NCBI GenBank assembly: GCA_021155145.1
Contig: JAJNPX010000150.1
Span: 1-5,502, forward strand
DNA length: 5,502 nt
Direction of reading: 5' to 3'
From: Acidisarcina sp.
GTDB taxonomy: Bacteria > Acidobacteriota > Blastocatellia > Pyrinomonadales > Pyrinomonadaceae
The stretch's first letter is position 1. Every line of letters begins with the position of its first letter. Shown one piece after another: positions 1-5,502 of the stretch. The notes beneath the pieces were generated by a model, which saw only the letters and a list, made by a program, of their open reading frames with translations, was not told where the DNA came from and did not search any database. A program made the translations under genes and the position numbers.

Positions 1-170
1 ACTGGACCGGCGGTGAAAAGGTCAGGATATGGTTTGGCGGGTGTGTCGATCTCAGCGAATTTCAAGGAAGACGCGACTCGGTGCGGACCCATAAGCAGAT
101 ATCGGACCACCTGATGACGAAGATCGCGGAGCTGGGCGAGCAAGATAGAAGGTGGATGGGGGAACCTTAG
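1..170 (+). CDS. C-terminal fragment of a probable 1-acylglycerol-3-phosphate acyltransferase (PlsC family)
   Basis: An open frame enters from the left edge (codons from base 3) and ends at TAG 168-170, giving 55 visible residues. The stretch VRIWFGGCVDLSEF, followed by a charged segment and an amphipathic helix (ISDHLMTKIAELGEQ), resembles the end of PlsC-type acyltransferases. There a short strand and the pattern 'G-x-x-(I/V)-(D/P)-L' precede a last helix that packs against the catalytic domain. Such enzymes acylate lysophosphatidic acid at the membrane during phospholipid synthesis. The HxxxxD catalytic motif and the other diagnostic blocks lie outside the window, so the family call rests on the tail alone. 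The stop codon is immediately followed by the stop codon of proC on the other strand. A GTTCG/CGAAC hairpin with a T run at 232-250 could end this transcript inside proC. Confidence 0.5.
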   Translation, partial: WTGGEKVRIWFGGCVDLSEFQGRRDSVRTHKQISDHLMTKIAELGEQDRRWMGEP

Positions 171-1007
171 CTATTTCTTGCCTAGATCTACGGCCCGCTT
201 GTACGCCGCATGAATAGCCTTTGACAGCACCGTTCGGAGCGAACCTTTTTCCATCTGATAGATGGCTTCGGCCGAGGTTCCGCCGGGCGACGTGACCATA
301 TTGCGAAGCTCTGCGGGGTGCTTGTGCGATTCCATTGCGAAGAGCACTGACCCGAGCATCGTCTGCTGGACAAGTTCTTTCGCGATCTCACGCGAAAAGC
401 CGAGGTGAACGCCCGCGTCGGTCATCGCCTCCATCACCATAAAAATATACGTCGGCCCGGTAGCGCTCAGGCTGGTGGCCATATCGATCATATTCTCGGT
501 CTCGACGTAGAGTTCGCTGCCGAGTGCCGAGAGCATTTTTCTGACCATCTGCCGGTGGAGATCGCCGACGGATCCCGAGCATGTCCAGACCGTCATTCCC
601 TTACCGATCTGCGACGGCGTGTTCGGCATCGCCCTGACGATCAGATCGTTAGACAACTCGCCCGACAGTTTTTCGATCCGTGCTCCGGCGATGATCGAGA
701 CCACAAGCTGCGTTGGGCCTACGACGCCGCGGAGTTCGCTCAGGACACCATTGAGCCGCTGCGGCTTTACACAGAGGAGGACCACACCGTCGCCGGGCAG
801 GGACATCCCGGCCTCGGCGTTATTCTCAAAGGTCTGTATGTCGTATTTTGACGATAGTTCCTCTCGTCGTTCGGCCCGCGGATGGCTCGCAACGATCTGT
901 GAAGGTTCGACGATCTCCTGCCGCAGAAGGCCCGCGATCATTGACTCAGCCATCACGCCGCTGCCTATAAATGCGAGTCGCGTACTCGGAGGTAGTTTGG
1001 TGTCCAT
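171..1007 (-). CDS. proC: Pyrroline-5-carboxylate reductase
   Basis: This is the last enzyme of proline synthesis: it reduces 1-pyrroline-5-carboxylate to L-proline with NAD(P)H in the cytosol. The 278 residues match the usual family length. The N-terminal Rossmann fold starts with FIGSGVMAESM (residues 13-23, nucleotide-binding G-x-G-x-M). The conserved RAMPNTP lies at 125-131, the dimerisation/active-site block LSATGPTYIFMVMEAM at 180-195, and the family signature MVTSPGGTSAEAI at 237-249. The ATG at 1005-1007 is the only in-frame Met before the dinucleotide-binding loop, so the start is well constrained. No good Shine-Dalgarno precedes it. The permease gene lies 97 bp upstream on the same strand, so read-through from it is possible, but no clear promoter or terminator is visible in the gap (1008-1105). 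The 3' end abuts a convergent gene with no spacer. The gene appears intact. Confidence 0.97.
   Translation of the reverse strand: MDTKLPPSTRLAFIGSGVMAESMIAGLLRQEIVEPSQIVASHPRAERREELSSKYDIQTFENNAEAGMSLPGDGVVLLCVKPQRLNGVLSELRGVVGPTQLVVSIIAGARIEKLSGELSNDLIVRAMPNTPSQIGKGMTVWTCSGSVGDLHRQMVRKMLSALGSELYVETENMIDMATSLSATGPTYIFMVMEAMTDAGVHLGFSREIAKELVQQTMLGSVLFAMESHKHPAELRNMVTSPGGTSAEAIYQMEKGSLRTVLSKAIHAAYKRAVDLGKK
232..250 (+). terminator. Possible rho-independent terminator for the acyltransferase, inside proC
   Basis: On the plus strand GTTCG (232-236), loop GAG and CGAAC (240-244) form a 5-bp hairpin, followed by one C and five T (246-250). It lies 62 bases past the acyltransferase stop codon. The stem is short, and the same bases encode a conserved ProC segment (EKGSLRT), so it may be a coincidence of coding constraint. 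Confidence 0.3.
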
Positions 1008-1105
1008 AAATAAAGAAGCCCAATTGAGCGGACGCCCGCACGAAGCAAGACATTCCTGGTACGGCCGAAAACGCCGCGCTTACCTCGTTCGGGCTTTTGT
1101 CGCGA

Positions 1106-2209
1106 TCATTCGTAACTGAGTGCTTCGACGGCGTCGAGACGAGCCGCGCGCATGGCCGGATAAAGCGAACCTATTGCTCCGCCGAGAAGGCCGACGGCAA
1201 ACGTGAGCAATATCACGACCGGGCTCATCTCGACCTCAAGCGTTGTCACCTGGGTCAATACGGCACGCAGGACAAAAGTCAGGACGACACCCGCAACGAT
1301 GCCGAAAAAGCTGATCAGGATCGCCTCCTGCGCTATCGTCCATGCGATCTGACCGCTGCTCATCCCGAGCGACTTCATAATGCCGATCTGCCGCGTGCGT
1401 TCGGTAACGGTCGTGTACATCGTGAGCAGAATGACCAGTGCGCTGATCACGGCCGCTACGCCGATAAAAACGTTCAGGAAGACGTTCATCGCGGGGAATC
1501 CCTGCATATAAAGTTCTTCGAGTTCGCTGGTCAAAAGCATCTGATTTTCGGGAAAGCGAAGGCTGAGCCGCTCGGCTACCGATCTCGGATCGAATCCGTC
1601 GTTGATCTTAACGAGGAACGCCGACACCTTTCCGTCGCCGCCAAGCTGCTGCTGCATCGTCGCGAGCGGTATCTTGACCCGCGCACCGGCAGCGGGCTCA
1701 TAGGTGCCGACAATAGTAAAATCGCGTTCGTAGAGCCGGATCTTCTGTCCGACCTTGTATTTCTTTTGGCGTTGAAAGCCGGTATCGATAACCGCTTCGT
1801 CGCCCTCCGGTGCCAGCTTTCGGCCCTCGATGATGTCGATACCGACGACACCTGCATACTCGTCAAAATCGATCCCGTCGATGAGCCGGTTGCCGGTGTT
1901 ATTGTCCTCGGCCGCCACTGTGTTCTGCCCGAGAGAGACGACCGTTCTTACACCATCGACCTTTCTGATCTCGTCCTTTAGCTCGACCGGGACCCTCAGG
2001 CTCTCGGTGCCGCTCATGCCGATCGCTCCCGAGGCACGAAACATTATCTCAGCGCCGACATTTCCCTCACGCTTTCCACGCTCGCGCATCGTGCCGTTCG
2101 AGAGCCCGACCGTAAAAACGATCAGAAGCACCCCGACCGCGATACCAAGCACACTGACCATGGTACGCGCCGGACGGTGCAGCATATTAGAGAAAACGAG
2201 ATTATCCAT
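1106..2209 (-). CDS. ABC transporter permease of the FtsX/MacB type
   Basis: The 367-residue inner-membrane protein has the four-helix MacB/LolC/FtsX topology. Helix 1 is at about residues 17-37, a large extracytoplasmic domain (MacB-PCD-like) spans about 40-235, and helices 2-4 fall at about 241-265, 291-316 and 329-351. The cytoplasmic segment ERTRQIGIMKSLGMS (270-284) is the coupling region expected to contact an ATPase. The tail YPAMRAARLDAVEAL (350-364) is the classic C-terminal motif of these permeases. The family works as dimers with a separate ATPase in lipoprotein release, efflux or mechanotransmission; the substrate here is unknown. The start at 2207-2209 lies 3 bp past the protease stop. 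It lacks a Shine-Dalgarno, which suggests translational coupling. No ATPase gene accompanies it: the unit is closed by a divergent gene upstream and by proC and a convergent gene downstream. The reading frame is intact. Confidence 0.93.
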   Translation of the reverse strand: MDNLVFSNMLHRPARTMVSVLGIAVGVLLIVFTVGLSNGTMRERGKREGNVGAEIMFRASGAIGMSGTESLRVPVELKDEIRKVDGVRTVVSLGQNTVAAEDNNTGNRLIDGIDFDEYAGVVGIDIIEGRKLAPEGDEAVIDTGFQRQKKYKVGQKIRLYERDFTIVGTYEPAAGARVKIPLATMQQQLGGDGKVSAFLVKINDGFDPRSVAERLSLRFPENQMLLTSELEELYMQGFPAMNVFLNVFIGVAAVISALVILLTMYTTVTERTRQIGIMKSLGMSSGQIAWTIAQEAILISFFGIVAGVVLTFVLRAVLTQVTTLEVEMSPVVILLTFAVGLLGGAIGSLYPAMRAARLDAVEALSYE

Positions 2210-2212
2210 TGA

Positions 2213-3853
2213 TCACTGTTTGGCGGTAGCGGAGTTGGTATTCGCCTGCGCGGTGGTGGCCTGTTCCTGTTTTTCCTTTTCCATCTCTTCGGGCGACCTC
2301 CAGCCGGCCTTCTTGAGCAGGTCGAGCGCAAAGCTCACGGGAACTGCCATATTCGCCGCTGTATTTTCGGTAAAGACCCCGAAGTTAACGCCGATGACCT
2401 TGCCCGACTGGCCGAAGAGCGGCGCACCGGAGCCGCCCTCGGCGGTCTTGGCGTCATGCACGATCCTGCGGGTGTCGAGATCGGTGATCGCTCCCTGGGT
2501 CGTGAGCGGCACTATCTTTTTGGATTGCGCCAGGAAATTGATCAGGTTTTGCCGCGAATTCCCAAAGCGCGCGTTTATCGATTTCGCCTCTTCATCATCC
2601 ACCATGGCGAGCAGGCGGTCGGGGCCGCTCGGGTAGCCCATTGTGACGACGGTCTTGCCGACGGTCGCCACCTGGGTATCGGTCTCGAGCGGCAGGGAGG
2701 GTAAACCTTCCGGGATCGTTGCAGGGTCGATAGTGCCGACGGCGACGTCCTCGCGGCTGCCCAATTCTCTTACTTTCAGCGGAAACGGCTGCGGATAACC
2801 GGGAAAATAGATCACGAGACGTGAGACGCGTGCCCGGCCGTTATAATCCCGTATCATGTTCTTTACAAGGTCGTCCTCGGTCCAGGGCTGGAGGACGTGG
2901 CGATTCGTGACGATGTACCCGCCGCCGACATGAAAACCGGTGCCGATAAAATCGTACTCGACCTTGCTGCCCGTGCCCTCGGTCGTCAGGCCTACCGAGA
3001 CGCCGGCGGGCGGCGGCTGCGAACCGTCCTCGGACGGCTGCGGCTCGTACGGATTCGATTGGGCCTGCAGATTGCCGTAGCGAAGCGGCCGGCCATTGCT
3101 GCGGTCAACAAGCTCGTAAACACCCACTATCAAGCAAACCCCGCTTCCGAAATCCACCCTCACGTTCTGGGCGAGCGATTGGGCTTTGATCAGTTCCTTG
3201 TTGGTCTGCTCGAGCGAGCCGATCTGGTCGGAGGTCTGTCCGAGCTGGCTTTCCAGACGTTGAATTACGTCGGCCTGAGCCTTCGACTGTTCGCGGGTCT
3301 TTCGAAGCTCTTCGTTGGCGGCATAGCCGAGATAGAGAACTCCGGTAATAAAGCCGATGGCCAGAACGAGGGCGATCAGTTTGGACGTCCAGGAGATCTC
3401 TCGGGAAAGCTCACGGACGAATTCGCGGAGGAAGGCCTTGGCTTCGTCCCGCTGAGGCGAGCCGGCCGCATCCAGTGCAGCCTCTTCGATGAACTGGGCA
3501 ACGTGGCGGGGTTCGCGGTTCGTTTTGATCAACGAACCACGGCCTGCAAAGGCGAAGAATGCAAAGGTCGTATCGGCGGATTCCGAGCGGATCACGTCGC
3601 CATCGGTGACGGCGATGAAACGCCGGATCGGCTTGTCGTTTATCTGGAAATCGAGGGCCGGCGAGAAATTGATAACGCGGAACACACCATCGGTGTTCTC
3701 CAGCTCGAGCCAAACGACGCCTGTGTTCGGTACGTTCGTCTCGATCTGAAGATCACACGTTTCATCGGAACCAATCCGTATCCTTTCTTCCGAAAAAAAC
3801 TCGGTCCGCTTTTCGGAGCCGACCGTGATGTGAATAATGATGCCTGTCGCCAT
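2213..3853 (-). CDS. Membrane-anchored trypsin-like serine protease with N-terminal FHA-like domain
   Basis: The predicted order over 546 residues is as follows. An FHA-like beta domain (about 5-102) contains RIRIGSDETCDLQI, INDKPI and a DGDVI turn. One transmembrane helix lies at about 158-178. A polar heptad-like coiled coil follows at about 180-228, then a protease domain (about 235-517). A low-complexity tail rich in E, Q, A and T (521-546) ends the protein. The catalytic residues are all visible: His319 in VTNRHV, Asp369 in REDVAVG and Ser475 in EGGSGAPLF. The DA at 467-468, eight residues before the serine, resembles HtrA proteins. No PDZ domain follows, so this is not a canonical DegP/HtrA. 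A Pro/Gln/Ser-rich insert (about 262-296) interrupts the start of the protease fold. With no signal peptide and one helix, the FHA-like part should be cytoplasmic and the protease periplasmic or external. Substrate and role are unknown. The ATG at 3851-3853 has only a weak upstream GG. It is the first gene of a unit with the permease. Confidence 0.9.
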   Translation of the reverse strand: MATGIIIHITVGSEKRTEFFSEERIRIGSDETCDLQIETNVPNTGVVWLELENTDGVFRVINFSPALDFQINDKPIRRFIAVTDGDVIRSESADTTFAFFAFAGRGSLIKTNREPRHVAQFIEEAALDAAGSPQRDEAKAFLREFVRELSREISWTSKLIALVLAIGFITGVLYLGYAANEELRKTREQSKAQADVIQRLESQLGQTSDQIGSLEQTNKELIKAQSLAQNVRVDFGSGVCLIVGVYELVDRSNGRPLRYGNLQAQSNPYEPQPSEDGSQPPPAGVSVGLTTEGTGSKVEYDFIGTGFHVGGGYIVTNRHVLQPWTEDDLVKNMIRDYNGRARVSRLVIYFPGYPQPFPLKVRELGSREDVAVGTIDPATIPEGLPSLPLETDTQVATVGKTVVTMGYPSGPDRLLAMVDDEEAKSINARFGNSRQNLINFLAQSKKIVPLTTQGAITDLDTRRIVHDAKTAEGGSGAPLFGQSGKVIGVNFGVFTENTAANMAVPVSFALDLLKKAGWRSPEEMEKEKQEQATTAQANTNSATAKQ

Positions 3854-3888
3854 TTACCAAGCGTGAAACCACTCGCGCTCAAACCGCC

Positions 3889-3894
3889 ATTTTA
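3889..3894 (-). promoter_or_regulatory. Possible -10 box for the protease-permease unit
   Basis: On the minus strand TAAAAT (5 of 6 matches to TATAAT) lies in an AT-rich island within GC-rich surroundings. It would start a transcript about 28 bases before the protease ATG. No good -35 is found at 16-18 bp, which makes the call weak. It overlaps the putative -35 of the divergent ferredoxin promoter. Confidence 0.3.
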
Positions 3895-3921
3895 ACATAA
3901 CCCGACTCTCTTCGATGCAAT
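3892..3921 (+). promoter_or_regulatory. Possible promoter of the ferredoxin gene
   Basis: TTAACA (3892-3897, 5 of 6 to TTGACA) and TGCAAT (3916-3921, 4 of 6 to TATAAT) are separated by 18 bp. They would give a leader of about 22 bases before the ATG at 3951. This is the only region that can carry the promoter, since the divergent gene starts at 3853. It is a consensus match by eye only, and the host sigma factor preference is unknown. Confidence 0.3.
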
Positions 3922-3950
3922 AACTCATTGGTTCGTGGCAAAATTAAAAG

Positions 3951-4343
3951 ATGGCGGAGAAGAAGTTCATCACAGATCGCGAGCAACTTGAAAAACTGGC
4001 CCCGATGTTGAAAGCGCCGATAAAACGGCAGGTCTTTGTCTGTACGGGAAAGTCGTGTTCGCAGGTCGGCGGCCAGGAGGTGATGGCCGAATTTGGGAGG
4101 ATCCTGCAGGAAAAAGGCATCCGTCAGGGCAAAGACTCGAAAGGCCGCAACCCGTTGGGCGAGATATTGCTGACCGAATGCGGATCGATCGGATTTTGCA
4201 CTATCGGAACGGCGGTGATGGTCTATCCCGACGGCATTTTATATGGCCAGGTGATGCCGGAGGACGTACCCGAGATAATCGAAAAACACATTGAAAAAGG
4301 CGAGACCGTGGAACGCCTCGCCCTGATGAAACTGCCCGTCTAG
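3951..4343 (+). CDS. Thioredoxin-like [2Fe-2S] ferredoxin (NuoE C-terminal-like, stand-alone)
   Basis: The 130-residue cytosolic electron carrier has the thioredoxin-fold [2Fe-2S] domain also found at the C-terminus of NuoE and HydA-type subunits, without NuoE's helical bundle. A leading helix (about 7-20) precedes the strand QVFVCTGKSC with Cys31 and Cys36 (C-x4-C). After a helix and a short charged loop (57-68) comes ECGSIGFCTIG with Cys77 and Cys83, then the well-conserved AVMVYPDGILYGQV (88-101) and a last helix (104-117). Four cysteines are present as expected for one cluster. The second pair is spaced C-x5-C, whereas the family usually has C-x3-C, with Ser79 where the third cysteine is normally found. 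The ATG is preceded by a weak AAAAG. Its redox partner is not encoded nearby. The gene is convergent with the methyltransferase, with 5 bp between stop codons. Confidence 0.88.
   Translation: MAEKKFITDREQLEKLAPMLKAPIKRQVFVCTGKSCSQVGGQEVMAEFGRILQEKGIRQGKDSKGRNPLGEILLTECGSIGFCTIGTAVMVYPDGILYGQVMPEDVPEIIEKHIEKGETVERLALMKLPV
4294..4322 (-). terminator. Rho-independent terminator of the methyltransferase, inside the ferredoxin gene
   Basis: Read on the minus strand, GGCGAGGC, an 8-base loop (GTTCCACG) and GTCTCGCC form an 8-bp GC-rich stem with one G-U pair, followed directly by TTTTT (4298-4294). It begins 27 bases past the methyltransferase stop codon, the normal place for an intrinsic terminator. 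It lies entirely within the 3' coding part of the convergent ferredoxin gene. On the plus strand there is no T run after the stem, so it should act in one direction only. Confidence 0.6.
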
Positions 4344-4348
4344 GCTGC

Positions 4349-5164
4349 CTACTTTGTGGCGACGACCTCAAGATACTCGCTCATGGCATGGGTAGTACCA
4401 TCGGTCCTGGTATTATTTTCCGACCATAGTCTGATCATGTCGTTCGTGAACGCCTCGTGATTCTCTTCACCCATAGCCTTGAGAGCCATAACGGTCGGCC
4501 CGAAGAATCGCTTGAATGTCCCGACAACCTTCTCCGGGCCGAATTCGAAGACCATATCGGCCATCTGCGGGGTGATCTTGAGGTCAGAGACCTTGTCGCC
4601 GAGTCGTGCCTTAACTTCTTCCGGCACTCCCCATAAAACGGGCGCGGGCATCGGCGGCGGCGGGACGTATTTGCCGCCAAGTTTGAACATCTGGCCGGCA
4701 AATCCTGTCGGCGTCCAGTTTGCCATCGCGATCCGCCCGCCAGGTTTGCAGACACGGACAAGCTCGGACGCTACGACCTCAGGCCTCGGTGCGAACATCG
4801 CTCCGAACATCGTCATCACGAGGTCGAACGAATCGTCCGCGTAAGGCATATCTTCCGCGTCGCCCTGTTCGAATTTGATCTCAAGGCCCTCGGCCGCGGC
4901 ACGGTTCTTTGCTGCGTCGACCAGGTTCTCGGCGATGTCGATGCCCGTCACATCGGCGCCTTTTCTGGCGGCAATGATCGCAATATTGCCGCTCCCGCAG
5001 GCAACATCCAAAACCTTCATTCCCGGCTTTATGTCCAGCCGCTCGACGAACGCCTCGGCGGTCGACTCGATCCCTTTGGCGATCTCGGCGAAGTCTCCCG
5101 CTTCCCACGTGGTCTTAAGTTTCGACTTCAGGGTCTCCATATCCGGAGACGGTGCAGTGCTCAT
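4349..5164 (-). CDS. Class I SAM-dependent methyltransferase, acceptor unknown
   Basis: The 271-residue soluble enzyme has a Rossmann-type methyltransferase fold. Motif I, VLDVACGSGN, is at 51-60 and binds S-adenosylmethionine. The acidic residue after strand 2 is Asp76 in GIDIAEN, GDAEDMPYADDSFD (101-114) gives motifs II/III, and LVRVCKPGGRIAMANW (135-150) is the post-motif block. The pattern resembles UbiE-like and small-molecule methyltransferases. The C-terminal part (about 155-271), with a YVPPPPMPAP stretch (166-175) and an FKRFFGPTVMALKAM helix, probably forms the acceptor lid but does not identify the substrate. The start at 5162-5164 is preferred because GGAGGA lies 9 bases upstream. 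The frame stays open to an ATG at 5252-5254, but that extension would place the promoter and ribosome binding site inside the coding sequence. It appears to be transcribed alone, with its own terminator at 4294-4322. Confidence 0.9.
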   Translation of the reverse strand: MSTAPSPDMETLKSKLKTTWEAGDFAEIAKGIESTAEAFVERLDIKPGMKVLDVACGSGNIAIIAARKGADVTGIDIAENLVDAAKNRAAAEGLEIKFEQGDAEDMPYADDSFDLVMTMFGAMFAPRPEVVASELVRVCKPGGRIAMANWTPTGFAGQMFKLGGKYVPPPPMPAPVLWGVPEEVKARLGDKVSDLKITPQMADMVFEFGPEKVVGTFKRFFGPTVMALKAMGEENHEAFTNDMIRLWSENNTRTDGTTHAMSEYLEVVATK

Positions 5165-5173
5165 AAAAATACA

Positions 5174-5179
5174 TCCTCC
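5174..5179 (-). promoter_or_regulatory. Shine-Dalgarno that sets the methyltransferase start
   Basis: GGAGGA on the minus strand, 9 bases before the ATG at 5162-5164, is the strongest ribosome binding site in the window. It argues for the 271-residue product over the 301-residue upstream-extended one. Confidence 0.8.
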
Positions 5180-5195
5180 GCTTTTGTAAGACGAG

Positions 5196-5235
5196 AATAT
5201 ATCACCGAATGGGACAAATGCGGCGAGAAATATTT
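5196..5235 (-). promoter_or_regulatory. Putative extended -10 promoter of the methyltransferase with AT-rich upstream element
   Basis: On the minus strand TGATATATT (5204-5196) fits an extended -10 (TG-n-TATAAT, 5 of 6 in the hexamer) and would start RNA about 25 bases before the ATG. No good -35 is present at the usual distance, as is common for extended -10 promoters. The palindrome AAATATTT (5228-5235) lies at roughly -40 to -47, where an UP element would contact RNA polymerase alpha. Both are AT-rich patches in GC-rich DNA. Confidence 0.4.
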
Positions 5236-5255
5236 TTCGGGTTTGAGGCCGCATA

Positions 5256-5501
5256 TCAACGATCTTTCGAGGCCGAAATGAAATAGGCGAGCAGCCGGTC
5301 GGGCCGTGGCTCCAATACTTCGTCCTGAATAAATCCAGTCAGCTTATCGCCCGAGATACGGAAGGAGACCTTTACGGACTTGCTCTTTATACCCAGTTTG
5401 GACGGAGCTTCAAGTGCGAAGGTGCCAGCGACCGATCCATCCGACAGCCGCAGATCGGTCAGTTGCCGTGGATCGGAATCGTCAAGCGAAAGGAACAGTC
5501 C
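5256..5501 (-). CDS. C-terminal fragment of an unrecognised protein
   Basis: A minus-strand frame enters from the right edge and ends at TGA (5256-5258), giving 81 residues with no internal stop. The visible part begins GLFLSLDDSDPRQLTDLRLS. It continues with alternating polar and hydrophobic stretches (VAGTFAL, KSVKVSFRIS, KLTGFIQD) that read as beta strands, and ends PDRLLAYFISASKDR. No catalytic motif, membrane helix or known domain can be recognised. A beta-rich envelope or secreted domain is possible, but that is a guess. It runs in the same direction as the methyltransferase, whose start lies 91 bp downstream with its own promoter, so co-transcription is possible but not required. Confidence 0.6.
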   Translation of the reverse strand, partial: GLFLSLDDSDPRQLTDLRLSDGSVAGTFALEAPSKLGIKSKSVKVSFRISGDKLTGFIQDEVLEPRPDRLLAYFISASKDR

Positions 5502-5502
5502 G

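Noticed and set aside
1008..1105. Terminator between the permease and proC
   Set aside because: Read on the minus strand there are short GC stems such as CGGC/GCCG around GTTTTCG, but only 4 bp long and with no T run after them. This cannot separate the two genes into different transcripts with confidence.
1097..1981. A 294-codon plus-strand open frame opposite the permease gene
   Set aside because: It is also in antisense codon register. The product is highly charged and lacks recognisable motifs, while the minus strand gives a full-length permease with helices and the family C-terminal motif.
1830..2636. A plus-strand open frame spanning the permease/protease junction
   Set aside because: It covers parts of two convincing minus-strand genes, is rich in Ser/Pro/Arg in a low-complexity manner, and has no ribosome binding site or recognisable domain.
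2213..3205. Assignment of the protease as DegP/HtrA
   Set aside because: The protease region has HtrA-like features, but no PDZ domain follows it, and the N-terminus is FHA-like with a membrane anchor rather than a signal peptide.
2897..3895. A 332-codon plus-strand open frame opposite the protease gene
   Set aside because: It is in exact antisense codon register with the protease, where stops arise only from TTA, CTA or TCA codons that are rare in GC-rich genes. Its translation is Arg/Gly/Ala-rich with no domain, and the minus strand encodes a clear protease with all catalytic residues.
5256..5502. Possible plus-strand gene at the right edge
   Set aside because: The minus strand gives an uninterrupted 81-residue frame with a protein-like composition, in line with the upstream direction of the neighbouring gene. 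I saw no comparable plus-strand frame with a start and ribosome binding site.

Overview
The window looks like ordinary chromosomal DNA from a moderately GC-rich bacterium. It has compact, mostly leaderless-looking genes, weak or absent Shine-Dalgarno sites on most genes, and a mix of housekeeping enzymes and envelope proteins. The protein styles (a membrane-anchored FHA-like/trypsin protease, a FtsX/MacB-type permease and a stand-alone thioredoxin-like ferredoxin) would suit Acidobacteriota or a neighbouring phylum. That placement is a guess from style; no marker gene here fixes the taxonomy. There is no tRNA, rRNA, insertion sequence, CRISPR array or phage gene.

Layout, left to right: (1) the C-terminal end of a plus-strand gene, probably a PlsC-type acyltransferase, ending at 170; (2) proC on the minus strand (171-1007), whose stop codon directly abuts the stop of the acyltransferase; (3) a FtsX/MacB-type ABC transporter permease on the minus strand (1106-2209); (4) immediately upstream of it, with 3 bp between them, a 546-residue membrane protease with an N-terminal FHA-like domain (2213-3853, minus); (5) a short divergent promoter region (3854-3950); (6) a plus-strand thioredoxin-like [2Fe-2S] ferredoxin (3951-4343); (7) convergent to it, a class I SAM-dependent methyltransferase (4349-5164, minus) with a strong ribosome binding site and a credible extended -10 promoter; (8) the C-terminal 81 residues of an unrecognised minus-strand gene running off the right edge.

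The most interesting unit is the protease-permease pair. The protease is predicted to place a degenerate FHA-like domain in the cytoplasm and, through one membrane helix and a coiled coil, a complete His-Asp-Ser protease outside the membrane. It is followed at once by a permease whose ATPase is not in the same transcription unit. The unit is bounded upstream by a divergent gene and downstream by proC and a convergent gene, so the missing ATPase must be encoded elsewhere or may not be used. Both convergent gene pairs have almost no intergenic space, and a terminator-like hairpin for one partner lies inside the coding sequence of the other.

The remaining genes are single-purpose functions: proline synthesis (ProC), electron transfer (ferredoxin), methyl transfer to an unknown acceptor, and probably phospholipid synthesis (PlsC). 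Nothing in the sequence ties them to one pathway.
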